A DNA stretch of 33,103 nucleotides, taken from NCBI GenBank assembly GCA_900473415.1, contig UCLR01000068.1, positions 1 through 33,103 of the forward strand, given 5' to 3'. The notes under the pieces are model-generated. The model was given only the letters and a program-made list of their open reading frames with translations, was not told the DNA's origin and searched no databases. Origin of the DNA: Hyphomicrobiales bacterium. Its GTDB lineage: Bacteria; Pseudomonadota; Alphaproteobacteria; Rhizobiales; Beijerinckiaceae. The translations under genes and the position numbers were made by a program. Of this stretch, positions 1 to 9,210 are shown piece after piece; the stretch's first letter is position 1, and every line of letters starts with the position of its first letter.

Positions 1-1221
1 GGCCCTGCTGGCCGGCGGGGTTGGCGCCGAAGGCTGCTCGGACAGAGCCGGCGGGGCTGAAGGTGCCTGGGCCGTGCTCGTCGGGGTTGGCGGCGGCGAG
101 GACGGAGCCGCGGGCGGTTCCGTCGGGGTCGGCGGTGCGTTGGAGGCGTTGCTGGTCGGGGCCGCGGAGGGCTGCTCGGCGAGCGCAGGCGGATCGCCGC
201 CCGGCAGCTTGGCGCTCTGGCCGGCCGGCGCGGCAGTGTTGAGCTTGGTCCAGGCGTAGAAGCCCCCGCCGGCCAGCAGGGCCAGGACAGCGATGCCGGC
301 GACGAGCGGCAGGGGCGACCGGGCCTGCTTCGGCGCGCCTGTCGCGGCGGCCGTCTTCTTGCCGGCGGTGGTCGGCTGCCAGTTGGCGACCTCGGCCATG
401 TCGGCCGGGCGGTCCTTCGGATCGGGCGCGAGCATGCGTGCGAGCAGGGGCCGAAGGCGAGCGTCGACGGAGGACAGGTCCGGCAGGCGGCGGCGTTTGT
501 CGAGGATCTCGGCCTGGCTGCCGCGCATGTCGAGCGCGCGGCCGGTCACGGCCTCGGCGAGCACCAGCGCGAAGGAATACATGTCCGACCGCCCGGTGAC
601 CTCGCCGCCATAGAGGCCGAGCTGCTCGGGCGAGACATAGTTGTATTTGCCGGCGAAGCCCGAGCCGATGACCGTGCCTTCGCTGAGCAGGCTCGAGCGG
701 GCGATGCCGAAATCGATGATCTTGGCGCGGGCGGGATCGCCGCCGGGCAGGATGATGTTGTCAGGCGAGATGTCGCGGTGGACGATGCCGAGCCGGTGCG
801 CGGCATGGAGGCCGGGCGCGACGCGCTGGCGCAGGATGTCGGCTTCCTCGACCGACAGTGGGCGTTCCTTGATGCGGTCCGACAGCGGCTGGCCGTCGAC
901 GAACTCCATCGCCAGATAGGACGTCTCCGACGCCGGATCGATCGCGAAGACGTAGTAGCGGACGATGGCCTCGTTATAGAGGTTGTGCAGCGCCGTCGCC
1001 TCGCGCCGGAACAGCGCGATCACGGCTTCGTCGCGCGCCATGTCGGGGCGGATCATCTTGATCGCCACGGCGTCGCCGGTCTGCATGGCGCGGCCCTTGT
1101 AGACCTCGCCCATGCCGCCGACGCCGATCAGGCTCTCGATCTGGTAGATGCCATTCAGCGTCGTGCCGATGCGCGCGCTGGTGCGCGGAGCGATGACGGT
1201 GCGCTCGGAGTCGTCGCTCAT
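1..1221 (-). CDS. ppkA: Ser/Thr protein kinase of the T6SS phospho-switch, C-terminus cut by the window edge
   Basis: The reading frame stays open from the ATG at 1221 to base 1 (407 codons), so the C-terminus is missing. The Hanks-type kinase features are complete: glycine loop GVGGMGEVYKG (about residues 33-43), VAIK lysine K55, HRDISPDN with catalytic D150, DFG at D170 and YVSPEQ in the activation segment. A single hydrophobic helix at about residues 304-324 follows. Beyond it is a Pro/Ala/Ser-rich tail, presumably periplasmic, with repeated SEQPSAP-type units. In T6SS loci such membrane kinases (PpkA) phosphorylate an FHA protein or TssL and so promote assembly. The start overlaps the pppA stop (ATGA), implying translational coupling. 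The N-terminal SERTVIAP closely matches a motif in TssL and may be an autophosphorylation site (inference). Confidence 0.93.
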   Translation of the reverse strand, partial: MSDDSERTVIAPRTSARIGTTLNGIYQIESLIGVGGMGEVYKGRAMQTGDAVAIKMIRPDMARDEAVIALFRREATALHNLYNEAIVRYYVFAIDPASETSYLAMEFVDGQPLSDRIKERPLSVEEADILRQRVAPGLHAAHRLGIVHRDISPDNIILPGGDPARAKIIDFGIARSSLLSEGTVIGSGFAGKYNYVSPEQLGLYGGEVTGRSDMYSFALVLAEAVTGRALDMRGSQAEILDKRRRLPDLSSVDARLRPLLARMLAPDPKDRPADMAEVANWQPTTAGKKTAAATGAPKQARSPLPLVAGIAVLALLAGGGFYAWTKLNTAAPAGQSAKLPGGDPPALAEQPSAAPTSNASNAPPTPTEPPAAPSSPPPTPTSTAQAPSAPPALSEQPSAPTPPASRA

Positions 1222-2012
1222 GACGTGGTGCCTCCTCGCATGGACCGGTTCGGCATCCACCGTGTCCTCTCCGATGCGCCCTGTCGATAGCGAACGGCGA
1301 CGATGGTGACGTTGTCGCGGGCGCCGCGCTGCAGCGTGAGCGCCAGCAGCGTGTCGCAGGCCTCCTGCGCGCCGCCGGTCTCAACCGCCTGCAGGATCTC
1401 GGCGTCCGTGACGTGCTCGGTCAGCCCGTCCGAGCAGAGCAGGAAGGTGTCGCCGTCGGCGATCTCGCCATTCTCCAGGTCAAGCTCGGGCTTCTCATGT
1501 ACGCCGATGGCATGGGTGATGACGTGGCGGCGCGGCGAGTGCTTGGCCTCGTCGGGTGTCAGCACGCCGCGATCGACCATTTCCTGCACCTCGGTGTGAT
1601 CTCGCGAGACCTGGGTGATGCGCCCGCCGCGGACGAGGTAGATGCGGCTGTCGCCCGACCAGAGACAGGCGAAATGCCGCTCATGGACGAGCAGCACCAC
1701 CAGCGTCGCACCCATCGTCGCGCCGCGCCGGCGGATCTCGTCGCGCAGGGTCTCATTGGCGCTCAGCACGCCTTGCTCCAGCATGGCGAGGAGGGCTGCG
1801 GCGGAATCGGCAGCCCCGACCCCCTCCAGCGCCGCGACGACGGTCGCGCTCGCAAGCGCGCCGTTCTCGTGGCCACCCATGCCGTCTGCTACAGCCCAGA
1901 GCCCGTATTCCGGGCGCAGCAGGAAATTGTCCTCGTTCGCCGTGCGGACCTTGCCGGTGTGGCTGATGCAGCCGGTCTCGAAATCGCCGTTCTGGCTGGG
2001 GCGGTCGTTCAT
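1218..2012 (-). CDS. pppA: PP2C-family protein phosphatase of the T6SS phospho-switch
   Basis: A PP2C metal-dependent phosphatase of about 264 residues that removes the phosphates added by the adjacent kinase and so returns the T6SS to rest (family role). The expected motifs occur in order: NEDNFL near the N-terminus, VADGMGGHENG (metal-binding aspartate), SGDSRIY, RDHTEVQ, CSDGLTEHV, and the terminal DNVTIV metal-binding block. No membrane segment is visible, so it is cytoplasmic. I chose the ATG at 2012 because it has a GAGGGTGGG-type ribosome site and gives the usual PP2C N-terminus; a longer form would read back into tagF. It lies 10 nt after the tagF stop and overlaps ppkA by 4 nt. In Agrobacterium the equivalent gene is fused to tagF; here the two are separate. 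Confidence 0.93.
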   Translation of the reverse strand: MNDRPSQNGDFETGCISHTGKVRTANEDNFLLRPEYGLWAVADGMGGHENGALASATVVAALEGVGAADSAAALLAMLEQGVLSANETLRDEIRRRGATMGATLVVLLVHERHFACLWSGDSRIYLVRGGRITQVSRDHTEVQEMVDRGVLTPDEAKHSPRRHVITHAIGVHEKPELDLENGEIADGDTFLLCSDGLTEHVTDAEILQAVETGGAQEACDTLLALTLQRGARDNVTIVAVRYRQGASERTRWMPNRSMRGGTTS

Positions 2013-2022
2013 GGGCCCACCC

Positions 2023-2730
2023 TCATGAGTTGACCCGTTCCGGGGCCAGGAAGGCATCGAAGTGGCCGGTCATCAGGCCGGCGAACAAGTAAGGATCGGG
2101 CAGGCCTTGCCCGGTCAGCGCCAGCGGCTCGAAATTCGGCCCGCCCACCGTCCAGAGATAGGAGGCATGGGCATAGGCCCTGGCATGATCCTCGACGCGC
2201 AGCGCCGCAAGCCTTTCGGGGAAGCCGGAGGCCGTCGCAGCGCTGACGATGGTGCCGTCCGAGAGGCGTGTCATGTCCTGCGGCGGGGCGGCGAGGTGCT
2301 GGTCGCTGGGTACGGGCAGGGTGGCGAGGCGCTGAGCGACCGCCTCATAGCTCGCCTGCGGCTCCAGCGCTTGCAGCAGGAAATCCTCGATCGCCTCGAA
2401 CCACGAGTCCTGCGGATCGAGCTCAGGCGGCGGGATCGCGGCGCCGGCACTCGCCACAGCGAAGACGGTGAGCGGGAAATAGCGGCCGACGCCGTCGACC
2501 GACGGCATGAAGGCGCCGGAGACCGTCTGCCCGCCATGGGCGGCGCCCAGCCAGAAGCGCCAGATCGGGGCGTTGAGATAGGCCGCCTGCCAGCCTTGGC
2601 CGAGCGCGAGGCGGCTCGCGGTCAACCCGCCCTGCAGCCACTTCTCGTAGACGGTCAGGAAACCGGAGGGAACGTTGAGCGCGATGAAGTCGCGCTTGGC
2701 CGGGAGTTTGCCGAAGAGGCCGCAACTCAA
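2023..2730 (-). CDS. tagF: TagF-family T6SS repressor
   Basis: A 235-residue protein whose N-terminus (CGLFGKLPAKRDFIALNVP) and following WLQGGL, APIWRFWL and GVGRYFPLT blocks are characteristic of the TagF/SciT family (DUF2094). In systems with a threonine-phosphorylation switch, TagF represses T6SS assembly post-translationally, independently of the kinase. No signal peptide or membrane helix is present. The start appears to be TTG at 2730: the upstream tssM stop lies at 2734-2736, the first internal ATG is about 75 residues in, and a GGGGAT ribosome-site-like sequence sits about 9 nt upstream. The 3-nt spacing from tssM and the unusual start suggest translation coupled to tssM, perhaps at low level. 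Confidence 0.92.
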   Translation of the reverse strand: MSCGLFGKLPAKRDFIALNVPSGFLTVYEKWLQGGLTASRLALGQGWQAAYLNAPIWRFWLGAAHGGQTVSGAFMPSVDGVGRYFPLTVFAVASAGAAIPPPELDPQDSWFEAIEDFLLQALEPQASYEAVAQRLATLPVPSDQHLAAPPQDMTRLSDGTIVSAATASGFPERLAALRVEDHARAYAHASYLWTVGGPNFEPLALTGQGLPDPYLFAGLMTGHFDAFLAPERVNS

Positions 2731-2733
2731 GGT

Positions 2734-5700
2734 TCAAATCCCCGAAGGGCAGCGGATTTCCCGCAGAGCCGGCAGGATCAGCGGGTTCTTGAGCGAGCCG
2801 ACGCCGAAGGAATAGCCGACCTGCCGGCCGCCGGCACTGAGGGTGAAGCCGACATTGTCGCCCTGCTTCAGCACCGAGCCGGCATCGAGCAAGCGGAAGA
2901 AGGACCAGGTGCCCTCCTTCTCGAAGAGCTTGGCTTCGCCCCCCTGCGCACCGTTCTGCGTGCCGGAGGAGAAGAAGCCGCCGCCGAACATGCCGCCGGA
3001 ATTGTTGCTGCCGCCCAGTGTGAGCGTCACAGCCGTCTTGCCGACGCCGCCACCCGGCCACATCACCGGGGTCGGCGTGTTGACGCCCTGCTGGCTCGTC
3101 ACGGTGATGCCGTTGATCTCGAGCTTGGCGTTGGAGGCGTCGGCAGAGAGAGCGGTCGGCGTCACCACCATCTGGAATGAGGGCAGGTTGCCGCCGGTGG
3201 GGAAGAAGGCCTCCTTGATCTCATTGGCGCGCTGGAATTCGCGCAGCGTCGTCGGCGAGAGCGCCCGGGCCACGCGGCTGTCGACGCGCCAGTTCCATTG
3301 CGCCTTCGAGGTGTCGACGAAGGGCTCCAGCCTATCCTTGTAGAACTTGTCGAGGATCTGGCCGGGCGCGAAGAGACGGGCGAAATCGGCGAGCGGCACG
3401 TCGCGGGCGCTGGCTTTGGTGAAGGGGTAGCGGTTGTTCATCACCTCGTTGCAGACGCGCGTGACCTGCTCGGCCAGTGCCTGCCTAAGCAGCGCGACTG
3501 TCGCGCCCGTCGCATCGCCCTCGAAATCATTCACCGCCTGGATGACCATGGCGTCGAACGGGGCCGGATAGCGCGAGGAATTGGCGCGCAGCGTCGCGAT
3601 CAGCGGCACGAGCGCTGCGTTCGCCGCCGCCGACTGTGCCGGGTTGGTCGCGGCGGTCGCGAGGTTCTGGTTGATCTCCGCGAGCGTCTGCAGGAGCTGG
3701 TCGACTGGCCTGCGGCCGAGATCGCCGTCGACGAGGACGTGGAAGGGCTTGAACTGACTCTCGATGTCGGCGCCGAGCGCAGTCTCGTTGCCGCCCGAGA
3801 GCACGCGGTCGACGCCGGGCGCGGCGAGCGGCAGGTTGGCGCCGAGGCGGCCGAGCGCATTGTTGGCGCGCTGCTCGAGCGTCTGTGCCGCGGCCTTGGC
3901 GGCCGCCTGGGCGACGGCCTTCTTGACGTCGGGCCGTTCCTTGGTGAGCTGCGTCTCGTCGCGCAGGGATTCCAGCACCTGCTTGAAGGGCGAGGTCGGG
4001 GCGGCGATGGCGCTGAGCGCGACATAGCGTGGCTTGTCGGCGTTGAGGGGCCGGAGCTTGAGGCGCCGCAATGCCCGCTGCCAGCTCGCGACATAGTCGC
4101 GGCTGTAGAGCTTGATCAGGTCCTGGAAGAGCGTGGCGTATTGGGCGGTGATCGCCTGCTGGTCGACATTCTCGCCCAGCACCCAGCGTTCCTTCTCGAT
4201 GCGGTCGCCGATGTCACCGAGGCGCTCGATGAAGGCCCGTTGGAAGCCGTCATAGGTGTAGAAATAGGGCACGCGGACCTGGTCGAGGTCCTCGCCCGAG
4301 ATGCCCTCGAAGACCAGCCGCACATCAGAGCCGCCGCGCTGGGAGGCGACCCAGTCCTTCTGGCTCTCGCTGCGCGACTGCGTCCGCAGAAGCTCATAGG
4401 CGCGCTCGGCGATGCTGAGGCGGCGCAGCGTGCGCTGGCTCTGCTCGATCAGCGACTGGTTGAGCTTGACGATGGGCTCGGCATCGCCCTCGTCGAGGTC
4501 GAGCATGGCGGCGAGATGTTCCTCCAGCGCCTCGCGCCCCTTGGCGTTGGCCGCGCCGGGGAAGAGGTTTTCCGCCCAGTCGAGCCGCATCCAGGAGGTG
4601 ACGAGCTCGCGGTCGAGCTTCGCCTGGCCGCCGACCATCATGTAGACCTTGAGTGCCTCGTAGACGAAGCCGGGATTGTTGGCGTTGGCCTCGAGCTGTT
4701 CCTCCAGCCGGAAGATGATGCGCGAGCGCAGCATGCGCTCCAGCGCCTCGTGATAGGTGATTTCGGTGGCGTTCTGCAGCCGCTCGCGCTGGCTCAGCCC
4801 CAGCCCCGCGAGGGCCGGCGTCGGCTCGTCCTTGGTCGCGTAGCCGGCCGGCATGTTCCTGAGCTTGTGCAGCAGCGGCAGGATGCGGCTGAAATTGCGA
4901 TCTGAGACGGTCGTCTCCTGCAGCACCGGGGCTGCGGCGCTGCGATAGTCGGAGAGGCCGTAATTGGTGGCGGTGATCAGGTCGCTGTTGCGCGAGAAGC
5001 TCGCCCACCAGAGGCCCAACGCGGACAGCGCCAGGAGCGCCACCGTGGCGAAGCCGGCGACGCGCAAGAAGGTGGTGCGGCGGGCGGCGCCGAGATCGGT
5101 CGAGACCCAGCCGGATTCCCCGATCACCACCTTCTGGATCAGGTCGGTGAGGAAGTAGCTCTTGCCCTTGCCGGAGAAGGCGGCGGCGCCCGCATGATCA
5201 GAGCCGAAATTGCGCGAGAGGGCGCCGATGAGCTGGTCGATCGGCGTGCCTTCCTGCGTGCCCGAGGTGAAGTAGAAGCCGCGCAGCGTCGCATTGGCGT
5301 GGTAGCGGGTCGGCTCGAAGACGCGAGTCAGGAACTCGACGAGCGTCTGCTTCAGCGTCGCCATCTGGCTCGGGAAGCCGAAGATCTGGGCGCGCGCCGT
5401 CGGGTTGTGTTCGTCCTGCAGCCGATCGGGCAGGCGCTCGTTCAGTCGTTCGATCAGCGCGTCATATTCGGCCGGCACGTCGCCGATCATGTTGCGGGTC
5501 TTGTCGGCGGTCTGGAAGCTGTGGCCCCAGACCATGCGGCGCTGCGGCTCGGTCAGCGAGCCGAAGAACTCGTTGAAGCCGGCGATGAGGTCGGCCTTGG
5601 TGAAAATCGCATAGACCGGGAAATCGACCTTCAGCCGCTCATGCAGCTCCAGCAGGCGCGAGCGGATCGCATCGGCATGGGCCGCGATCTCCTCAGGCGT

Positions 5701-6366
5701 AGAGGTCAGCAGGTCCTCAACGCTGATCGCGACGAGCACGCCGTTGATCGGCTGGCGCGGGCGGTTGGTCTTGAGCAGGTCGAGGAAGGAGAGCCAGCTT
5801 GCCTTCTCGGCCTTGGTGTCGGTGTCCTGCGTCGTGTAGCGGCCGGCGGTGTCGACCAGCACCGCGTCCTCGGCGAACCACCAGTCGCAATAGCGTGTGC
5901 CGCCGGAGCCGGCGACGGCGGCAGGCGTTGCGCCGCGCGCCAGCGGGAACTTCAGGCCGGAATTGACCAGCGCCGTCGTCTTGCCAGCGCCTGGCGGGCC
6001 GATGATGACATACCAGGGCAGGTCGTAGAGATAGTCGCCGCCGTTCTTGCCACGCGCGCGCTTCAGCGTGCCGAGCGCGTCCTTCATGGCGTTGGAGATC
6101 GCGGCTCCGTCGCCGGTCGTCTCCTCCTTCTCCAGCGCCTCAACCAGGGCGGCGGTCGCCTTGCGCCGGCGGATAACGATGAAGGCGATCCAGGTGAGAG
6201 CGCCGATCAGCAGCAGCAGGACGACCGGTAGGCGGACCCAGAAGGACTCGAAGGGCCGGACGTCCCCGAAGGCGACGAAGGGGCCGCCGAACCAGATCAG
6301 CGCGGCGAGCGCCAACGTGCCGATCAGGATGGCGACGATGCGGAGCCAAGTGGCGAGGTTCATCAT
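2734..6366 (-). CDS. tssM: TssM (IcmF-family) inner-membrane component of T6SS
   Basis: A 1210-residue protein of normal TssM length. It has two N-terminal membrane helices (about residues 8-33 and 44-65), then a cytoplasmic NTPase-like domain with an intact Walker A motif GPPGAGKT (residues 123-130, K129). A third helix at about 432-456 leads into a large periplasmic region and a C-terminal beta-rich domain. TssM and TssL form the membrane complex through which the tail is fired. The start at the first of two consecutive ATG codons has GGACGGAAG just upstream. The gene follows the tssL stop by 9 nt. In most proteobacteria the periplasmic tip binds the lipoprotein TssJ, but no tssJ is seen in this window. 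A glycine-rich loop (GGSNNSGGMFGGG) occurs late in the periplasmic part. Confidence 0.97.
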   Translation of the reverse strand: MMNLATWLRIVAILIGTLALAALIWFGGPFVAFGDVRPFESFWVRLPVVLLLLIGALTWIAFIVIRRRKATAALVEALEKEETTGDGAAISNAMKDALGTLKRARGKNGGDYLYDLPWYVIIGPPGAGKTTALVNSGLKFPLARGATPAAVAGSGGTRYCDWWFAEDAVLVDTAGRYTTQDTDTKAEKASWLSFLDLLKTNRPRQPINGVLVAISVEDLLTSTPEEIAAHADAIRSRLLELHERLKVDFPVYAIFTKADLIAGFNEFFGSLTEPQRRMVWGHSFQTADKTRNMIGDVPAEYDALIERLNERLPDRLQDEHNPTARAQIFGFPSQMATLKQTLVEFLTRVFEPTRYHANATLRGFYFTSGTQEGTPIDQLIGALSRNFGSDHAGAAAFSGKGKSYFLTDLIQKVVIGESGWVSTDLGAARRTTFLRVAGFATVALLALSALGLWWASFSRNSDLITATNYGLSDYRSAAAPVLQETTVSDRNFSRILPLLHKLRNMPAGYATKDEPTPALAGLGLSQRERLQNATEITYHEALERMLRSRIIFRLEEQLEANANNPGFVYEALKVYMMVGGQAKLDRELVTSWMRLDWAENLFPGAANAKGREALEEHLAAMLDLDEGDAEPIVKLNQSLIEQSQRTLRRLSIAERAYELLRTQSRSESQKDWVASQRGGSDVRLVFEGISGEDLDQVRVPYFYTYDGFQRAFIERLGDIGDRIEKERWVLGENVDQQAITAQYATLFQDLIKLYSRDYVASWQRALRRLKLRPLNADKPRYVALSAIAAPTSPFKQVLESLRDETQLTKERPDVKKAVAQAAAKAAAQTLEQRANNALGRLGANLPLAAPGVDRVLSGGNETALGADIESQFKPFHVLVDGDLGRRPVDQLLQTLAEINQNLATAATNPAQSAAANAALVPLIATLRANSSRYPAPFDAMVIQAVNDFEGDATGATVALLRQALAEQVTRVCNEVMNNRYPFTKASARDVPLADFARLFAPGQILDKFYKDRLEPFVDTSKAQWNWRVDSRVARALSPTTLREFQRANEIKEAFFPTGGNLPSFQMVVTPTALSADASNAKLEINGITVTSQQGVNTPTPVMWPGGGVGKTAVTLTLGGSNNSGGMFGGGFFSSGTQNGAQGGEAKLFEKEGTWSFFRLLDAGSVLKQGDNVGFTLSAGGRQVGYSFGVGSLKNPLILPALREIRCPSGI

Positions 6367-6375
6367 CTTCCGTCC

Positions 6376-7818
6376 TCAGCTCTGACGCTGGATCAGGATC
6401 TCGACGCGCCGGTTCTGGGCGCGTCCGTCGGCGGTGGCGTTGGGCGCGATCGGGGTGTCTGCGCCCTTGCCCTCGAAGCTGATGCGGTCCGGTTTGCTGA
6501 GCTTCGTCTTCAACACTTCGCCCACCGCCTTGGCGCGAGCCTGCGAGAGCTCGACATTGGAGGGGAAGCGGGCGGTGCGGATCGGCACGTTGTCGGTATG
6601 GCCGACGACCTTGATCGCGCCGCCCTCCTGCTCCAGCACGGCCGAGATGCGCTCGATCAGCGGCTGGAACTCGGCGCGCACGGCGGCTTGGCCCGGCTCG
6701 AACAGGGTGATGCCGACGAGGCGCACGACGATGACGTTCGGCGTCACCAGGCAGACGATCGGCGGCTGCACCGCGCCGCAGACCTTGGGCGGCTGCGGCG
6801 GAGGCGGAGGCGGTGGCGGCGGGGCCGAAAAGACGCGGCGCATGATGCCGAGTTCGCCCTTGGGATGGACCGAGAGCAGGGCGGTGGAGGCCGCTTCGGC
6901 ATTGCCGGAGAGCAGCGCCCGGAAGACGAAATAGACGCCGAGCAGGGCGACCGCCGCAATCGCCGCGACCGACCAGACCGGCACCTTGAAGCCCGAGACG
7001 GCGGCCGCGATCTGCTGTCCGTGCCAGCGTGGCGAGAGCTCGGGATCGGGCTGCTTCACCCGGCGCAAGGTCTCGAAGAGGTTGCGCTGGATCATCTGGA
7101 GGTTGTTGGCGCCGCCGGCCGAGGTGCGGTGGATGCCCTGGAAACCCAGCGCCAGGCAGGCGTGCATGAGCTCGAGAAGGTCGTAATTGACCGACGGGTC
7201 GGCCTTGGCGCGGTCCAGCTCCTCGAAGAAGCGCACGCCGCCGGTGCGCTCGCCGAAGAAGCGCGAGAGCATGCTGTATTGCGTCCAGACATGGCGGTCG
7301 TCGCCCGGGATGTTCTGGACGATGTCGTCGGCCGTCGCCGCGAGGATGTATTTCGCCGTGCGGGTCGTCTCGGCCGAGACGCCGGCGCCGCGGACCTCAT
7401 GCTCGAAAGCCTCGATCGAATCGCCGACCTGGCCGAGGAGCTGGGCGAAGGGCGCGTTGGAGAGATTGGCGCGCATGCGCCCGAGCAGCAGCAGCAGGGG
7501 GCCGGCGGCGCGCAGCAGCGGGTTGGCGTTCGGCGTCAGGAGCTGCTCGCGGCGCGGCAGCGACTGGCCGGCGGGCGGAGGCGGCGCCTGCGGGCGCGGC
7601 GGGGCAGCTGCCGGACTCGACATCCACTCGTCGCCGCCGCCGGGCACGCCGGGCGAGGGCGCCTGCGGCGGGGCATAGGGTTGCGGGGCCGGCGCGGGGG
7701 CAGGGCCAGCGGGCGTCGCGGGAGCTGGTGGCACGGGCGCGCGGCGCCCGCCGGGGTTCGGCCGGATGATCGTCCGCTCGGAACGGCCGAACGGGTCGGA
7801 CGAACCCTCGTCGCTCAT
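6376..7818 (-). CDS. tssL: TssL with C-terminal OmpA-like peptidoglycan-binding domain
   Basis: An extended TssL of 480 residues. The order is: a Pro/Ala-rich N-terminal tail (1-90), a DotU/TssL cytoplasmic domain (about 95-270), one membrane helix (about 278-303), a proline run (residues 333-341) and an OmpA-like domain (about 362-478). That domain has VGHTDN (D409) and NVELSQARA, the usual peptidoglycan-binding positions. It anchors the TssM/L complex in the inner membrane and ties it to the wall. The N-terminus carries GRSERTIIRPNPGGRR, with Thr16 in the position expected for the PpkA phosphosite known on Agrobacterium TssL (inference from position and motif). The ATG overlaps the tssK stop by 4 nt (ATGA). 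Confidence 0.96.
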   Translation of the reverse strand: MSDEGSSDPFGRSERTIIRPNPGGRRAPVPPAPATPAGPAPAPAPQPYAPPQAPSPGVPGGGDEWMSSPAAAPPRPQAPPPPAGQSLPRREQLLTPNANPLLRAAGPLLLLLGRMRANLSNAPFAQLLGQVGDSIEAFEHEVRGAGVSAETTRTAKYILAATADDIVQNIPGDDRHVWTQYSMLSRFFGERTGGVRFFEELDRAKADPSVNYDLLELMHACLALGFQGIHRTSAGGANNLQMIQRNLFETLRRVKQPDPELSPRWHGQQIAAAVSGFKVPVWSVAAIAAVALLGVYFVFRALLSGNAEAASTALLSVHPKGELGIMRRVFSAPPPPPPPPPQPPKVCGAVQPPIVCLVTPNVIVVRLVGITLFEPGQAAVRAEFQPLIERISAVLEQEGGAIKVVGHTDNVPIRTARFPSNVELSQARAKAVGEVLKTKLSKPDRISFEGKGADTPIAPNATADGRAQNRRVEILIQRQS

Positions 7819-9152
7819 CGCCTGCCCTCCAGAACGGCCCAGAGCTCGAGCTCGAGATCGGGCCAGTCACCGGAAAAATGCATGCCGATCGAACTCGCCG
7901 TCGAGAATTCTGGCCAAAGCGGCGAGGTGCGGTCGAGGTAGAAGTATACATGATCCGTGAGCGCGCGGATCTGGGGCGGCGGCGTCGGTAGATGGACGAG
8001 GTTGATGCCCGGCAGATGGGCATGGACGATCTCGTTCATCTTGGTGTTGGGGCCGACCTTGAAGAGCTGCGGGAACTGCGCCTGGATCTCGGTCAGCGGC
8101 CGGCGCGCCGCCACCTCCAGCACGAGCGTCGCGTTGCGCACGAGGGCGCGGTCGCGGATCGTCGACATGAAGGCGTTGGGCGCGCGCTCGACGATCTCCA
8201 GCCGGATCGCGCGGCGGCCGAGATTGGCGGAGAGATAGTCCTGGATGTCGCGCACGACCGGCGCGAAGCAGTTCTCCAGGTCGTCGTGATCATAGGCCGG
8301 GTAGTCGCGGGCGCGGCGCTCGGCGGTGGTGAAGGTCGCGAGCTCGCCGGCCAGCGCGAGAAAGGTCGAGAACAGCCGCTCGGGATGGATGAAGCGCGAG
8401 CGGCGCATGTGCTTCAGCACCGGGATATTCCGATTGAGAAGCTGGAGCACGAAGTAGTCGGCGCTCTGCAGGCCGCCGCCCGCCGTCGGATCGGCGGCGT
8501 AGCGGGCGAGCTCCTCCAGCTTGTTGTCGATCCAGCCGATGACGCGGTCGAGCCAGCCCTCGATGACGGGATAGGCCGAGCAGACCAGCACCGGCGGCGC
8601 GAATTTCTCGTCGAAGAGCACGGCGCGGTCGCGCACTTCGAGGATGCGGCCCAGCGCTAGGCCGACATAGCCGGCCTTCGAGGTCTTGCGCAGCTCCAGC
8701 GTCAGCCGCGGATGGGCGACGTCGATCTCCTCCTCGGTGCGCAGCGAGGCGGTTGAGTCGATCAGCATCTCGGTCGAGGGCAAATAGCGGCTGGCCGAGC
8801 CGTTCAACGCATCCTCGACCTCCCGCGTATTGGCGGCGGCCAGCGGCAGCGAGAGCCAGACGAGCTGGCCGGCGGCGTTCTCCGGTACCTCGATCGCGGC
8901 CGGCAGAGGACTGCTGTCGGGCATGGAGAAAGGCGTGCCGTCCGGCATCACGCCGGCGGCGCGGCGCAGGCCGATGCGACTCTGCTGGGTGAGGTCGCGG
9001 TCGATCTCCAGCGCCGAAAAGCCCCAGGGGTAGGGCGAGATCGATCTGACGCGGCTTTCCAGCAGGTTCTCGAGATAGCGGTCGTTCTGCTGGAAGTGAT
9101 GCGGCCTGAGGAAGAGCCCTTCCGACCAGACCACCTTGCTGTACCAGGACAT
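7815..9152 (-). CDS. tssK: TssK, baseplate component linking to the membrane complex
   Basis: A 445-residue protein beginning MSWYSKVVWSEGLFLRPHHFQQ, a strongly conserved TssK N-terminus. Further blocks such as RNIPVLKHMRRSRFIHPE and the C-terminal NLVHLPTPPPQIRALTDHVYFYLD also fit the family. TssK trimers join TssF/TssG wedges to the cytoplasmic part of TssL/TssM. I prefer the ATG at 9152, with GAGAG about 5 nt upstream and matching the family N-terminus, over an in-frame GTG at 9167 that would add five residues. It is the first gene of the leftward unit tssK-tssL-tssM-tagF-pppA-ppkA and overlaps tssL by 4 nt. Confidence 0.96.
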   Translation of the reverse strand: MSWYSKVVWSEGLFLRPHHFQQNDRYLENLLESRVRSISPYPWGFSALEIDRDLTQQSRIGLRRAAGVMPDGTPFSMPDSSPLPAAIEVPENAAGQLVWLSLPLAAANTREVEDALNGSASRYLPSTEMLIDSTASLRTEEEIDVAHPRLTLELRKTSKAGYVGLALGRILEVRDRAVLFDEKFAPPVLVCSAYPVIEGWLDRVIGWIDNKLEELARYAADPTAGGGLQSADYFVLQLLNRNIPVLKHMRRSRFIHPERLFSTFLALAGELATFTTAERRARDYPAYDHDDLENCFAPVVRDIQDYLSANLGRRAIRLEIVERAPNAFMSTIRDRALVRNATLVLEVAARRPLTEIQAQFPQLFKVGPNTKMNEIVHAHLPGINLVHLPTPPPQIRALTDHVYFYLDRTSPLWPEFSTASSIGMHFSGDWPDLELELWAVLEGRR

Positions 9153-9210
9153 TCCGCTCTCGCTCACTCGAAGGCTGGCTCGGCAAGCTTACATGGCTAC
9201 TGACCAAGCG

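Noticed and set aside
21..242. Short plus-strand frames in the first 250 bases
   Set aside because: They are complements of the Pro/Ala-rich tail of the kinase, whose minus-strand frame is open to the edge.
3298..4905. 535-codon open frame antisense to tssM
   Set aside because: Arg/Leu/Val/Glu-rich composition typical of the complement of a GC-rich gene; tssM on the other strand is full length with intact domains.
6790..6830. GGCGGC-type repeat tract considered as a simple-sequence repeat element
   Set aside because: It encodes the polyproline linker of TssL and stays in frame; ordinary for such linkers.
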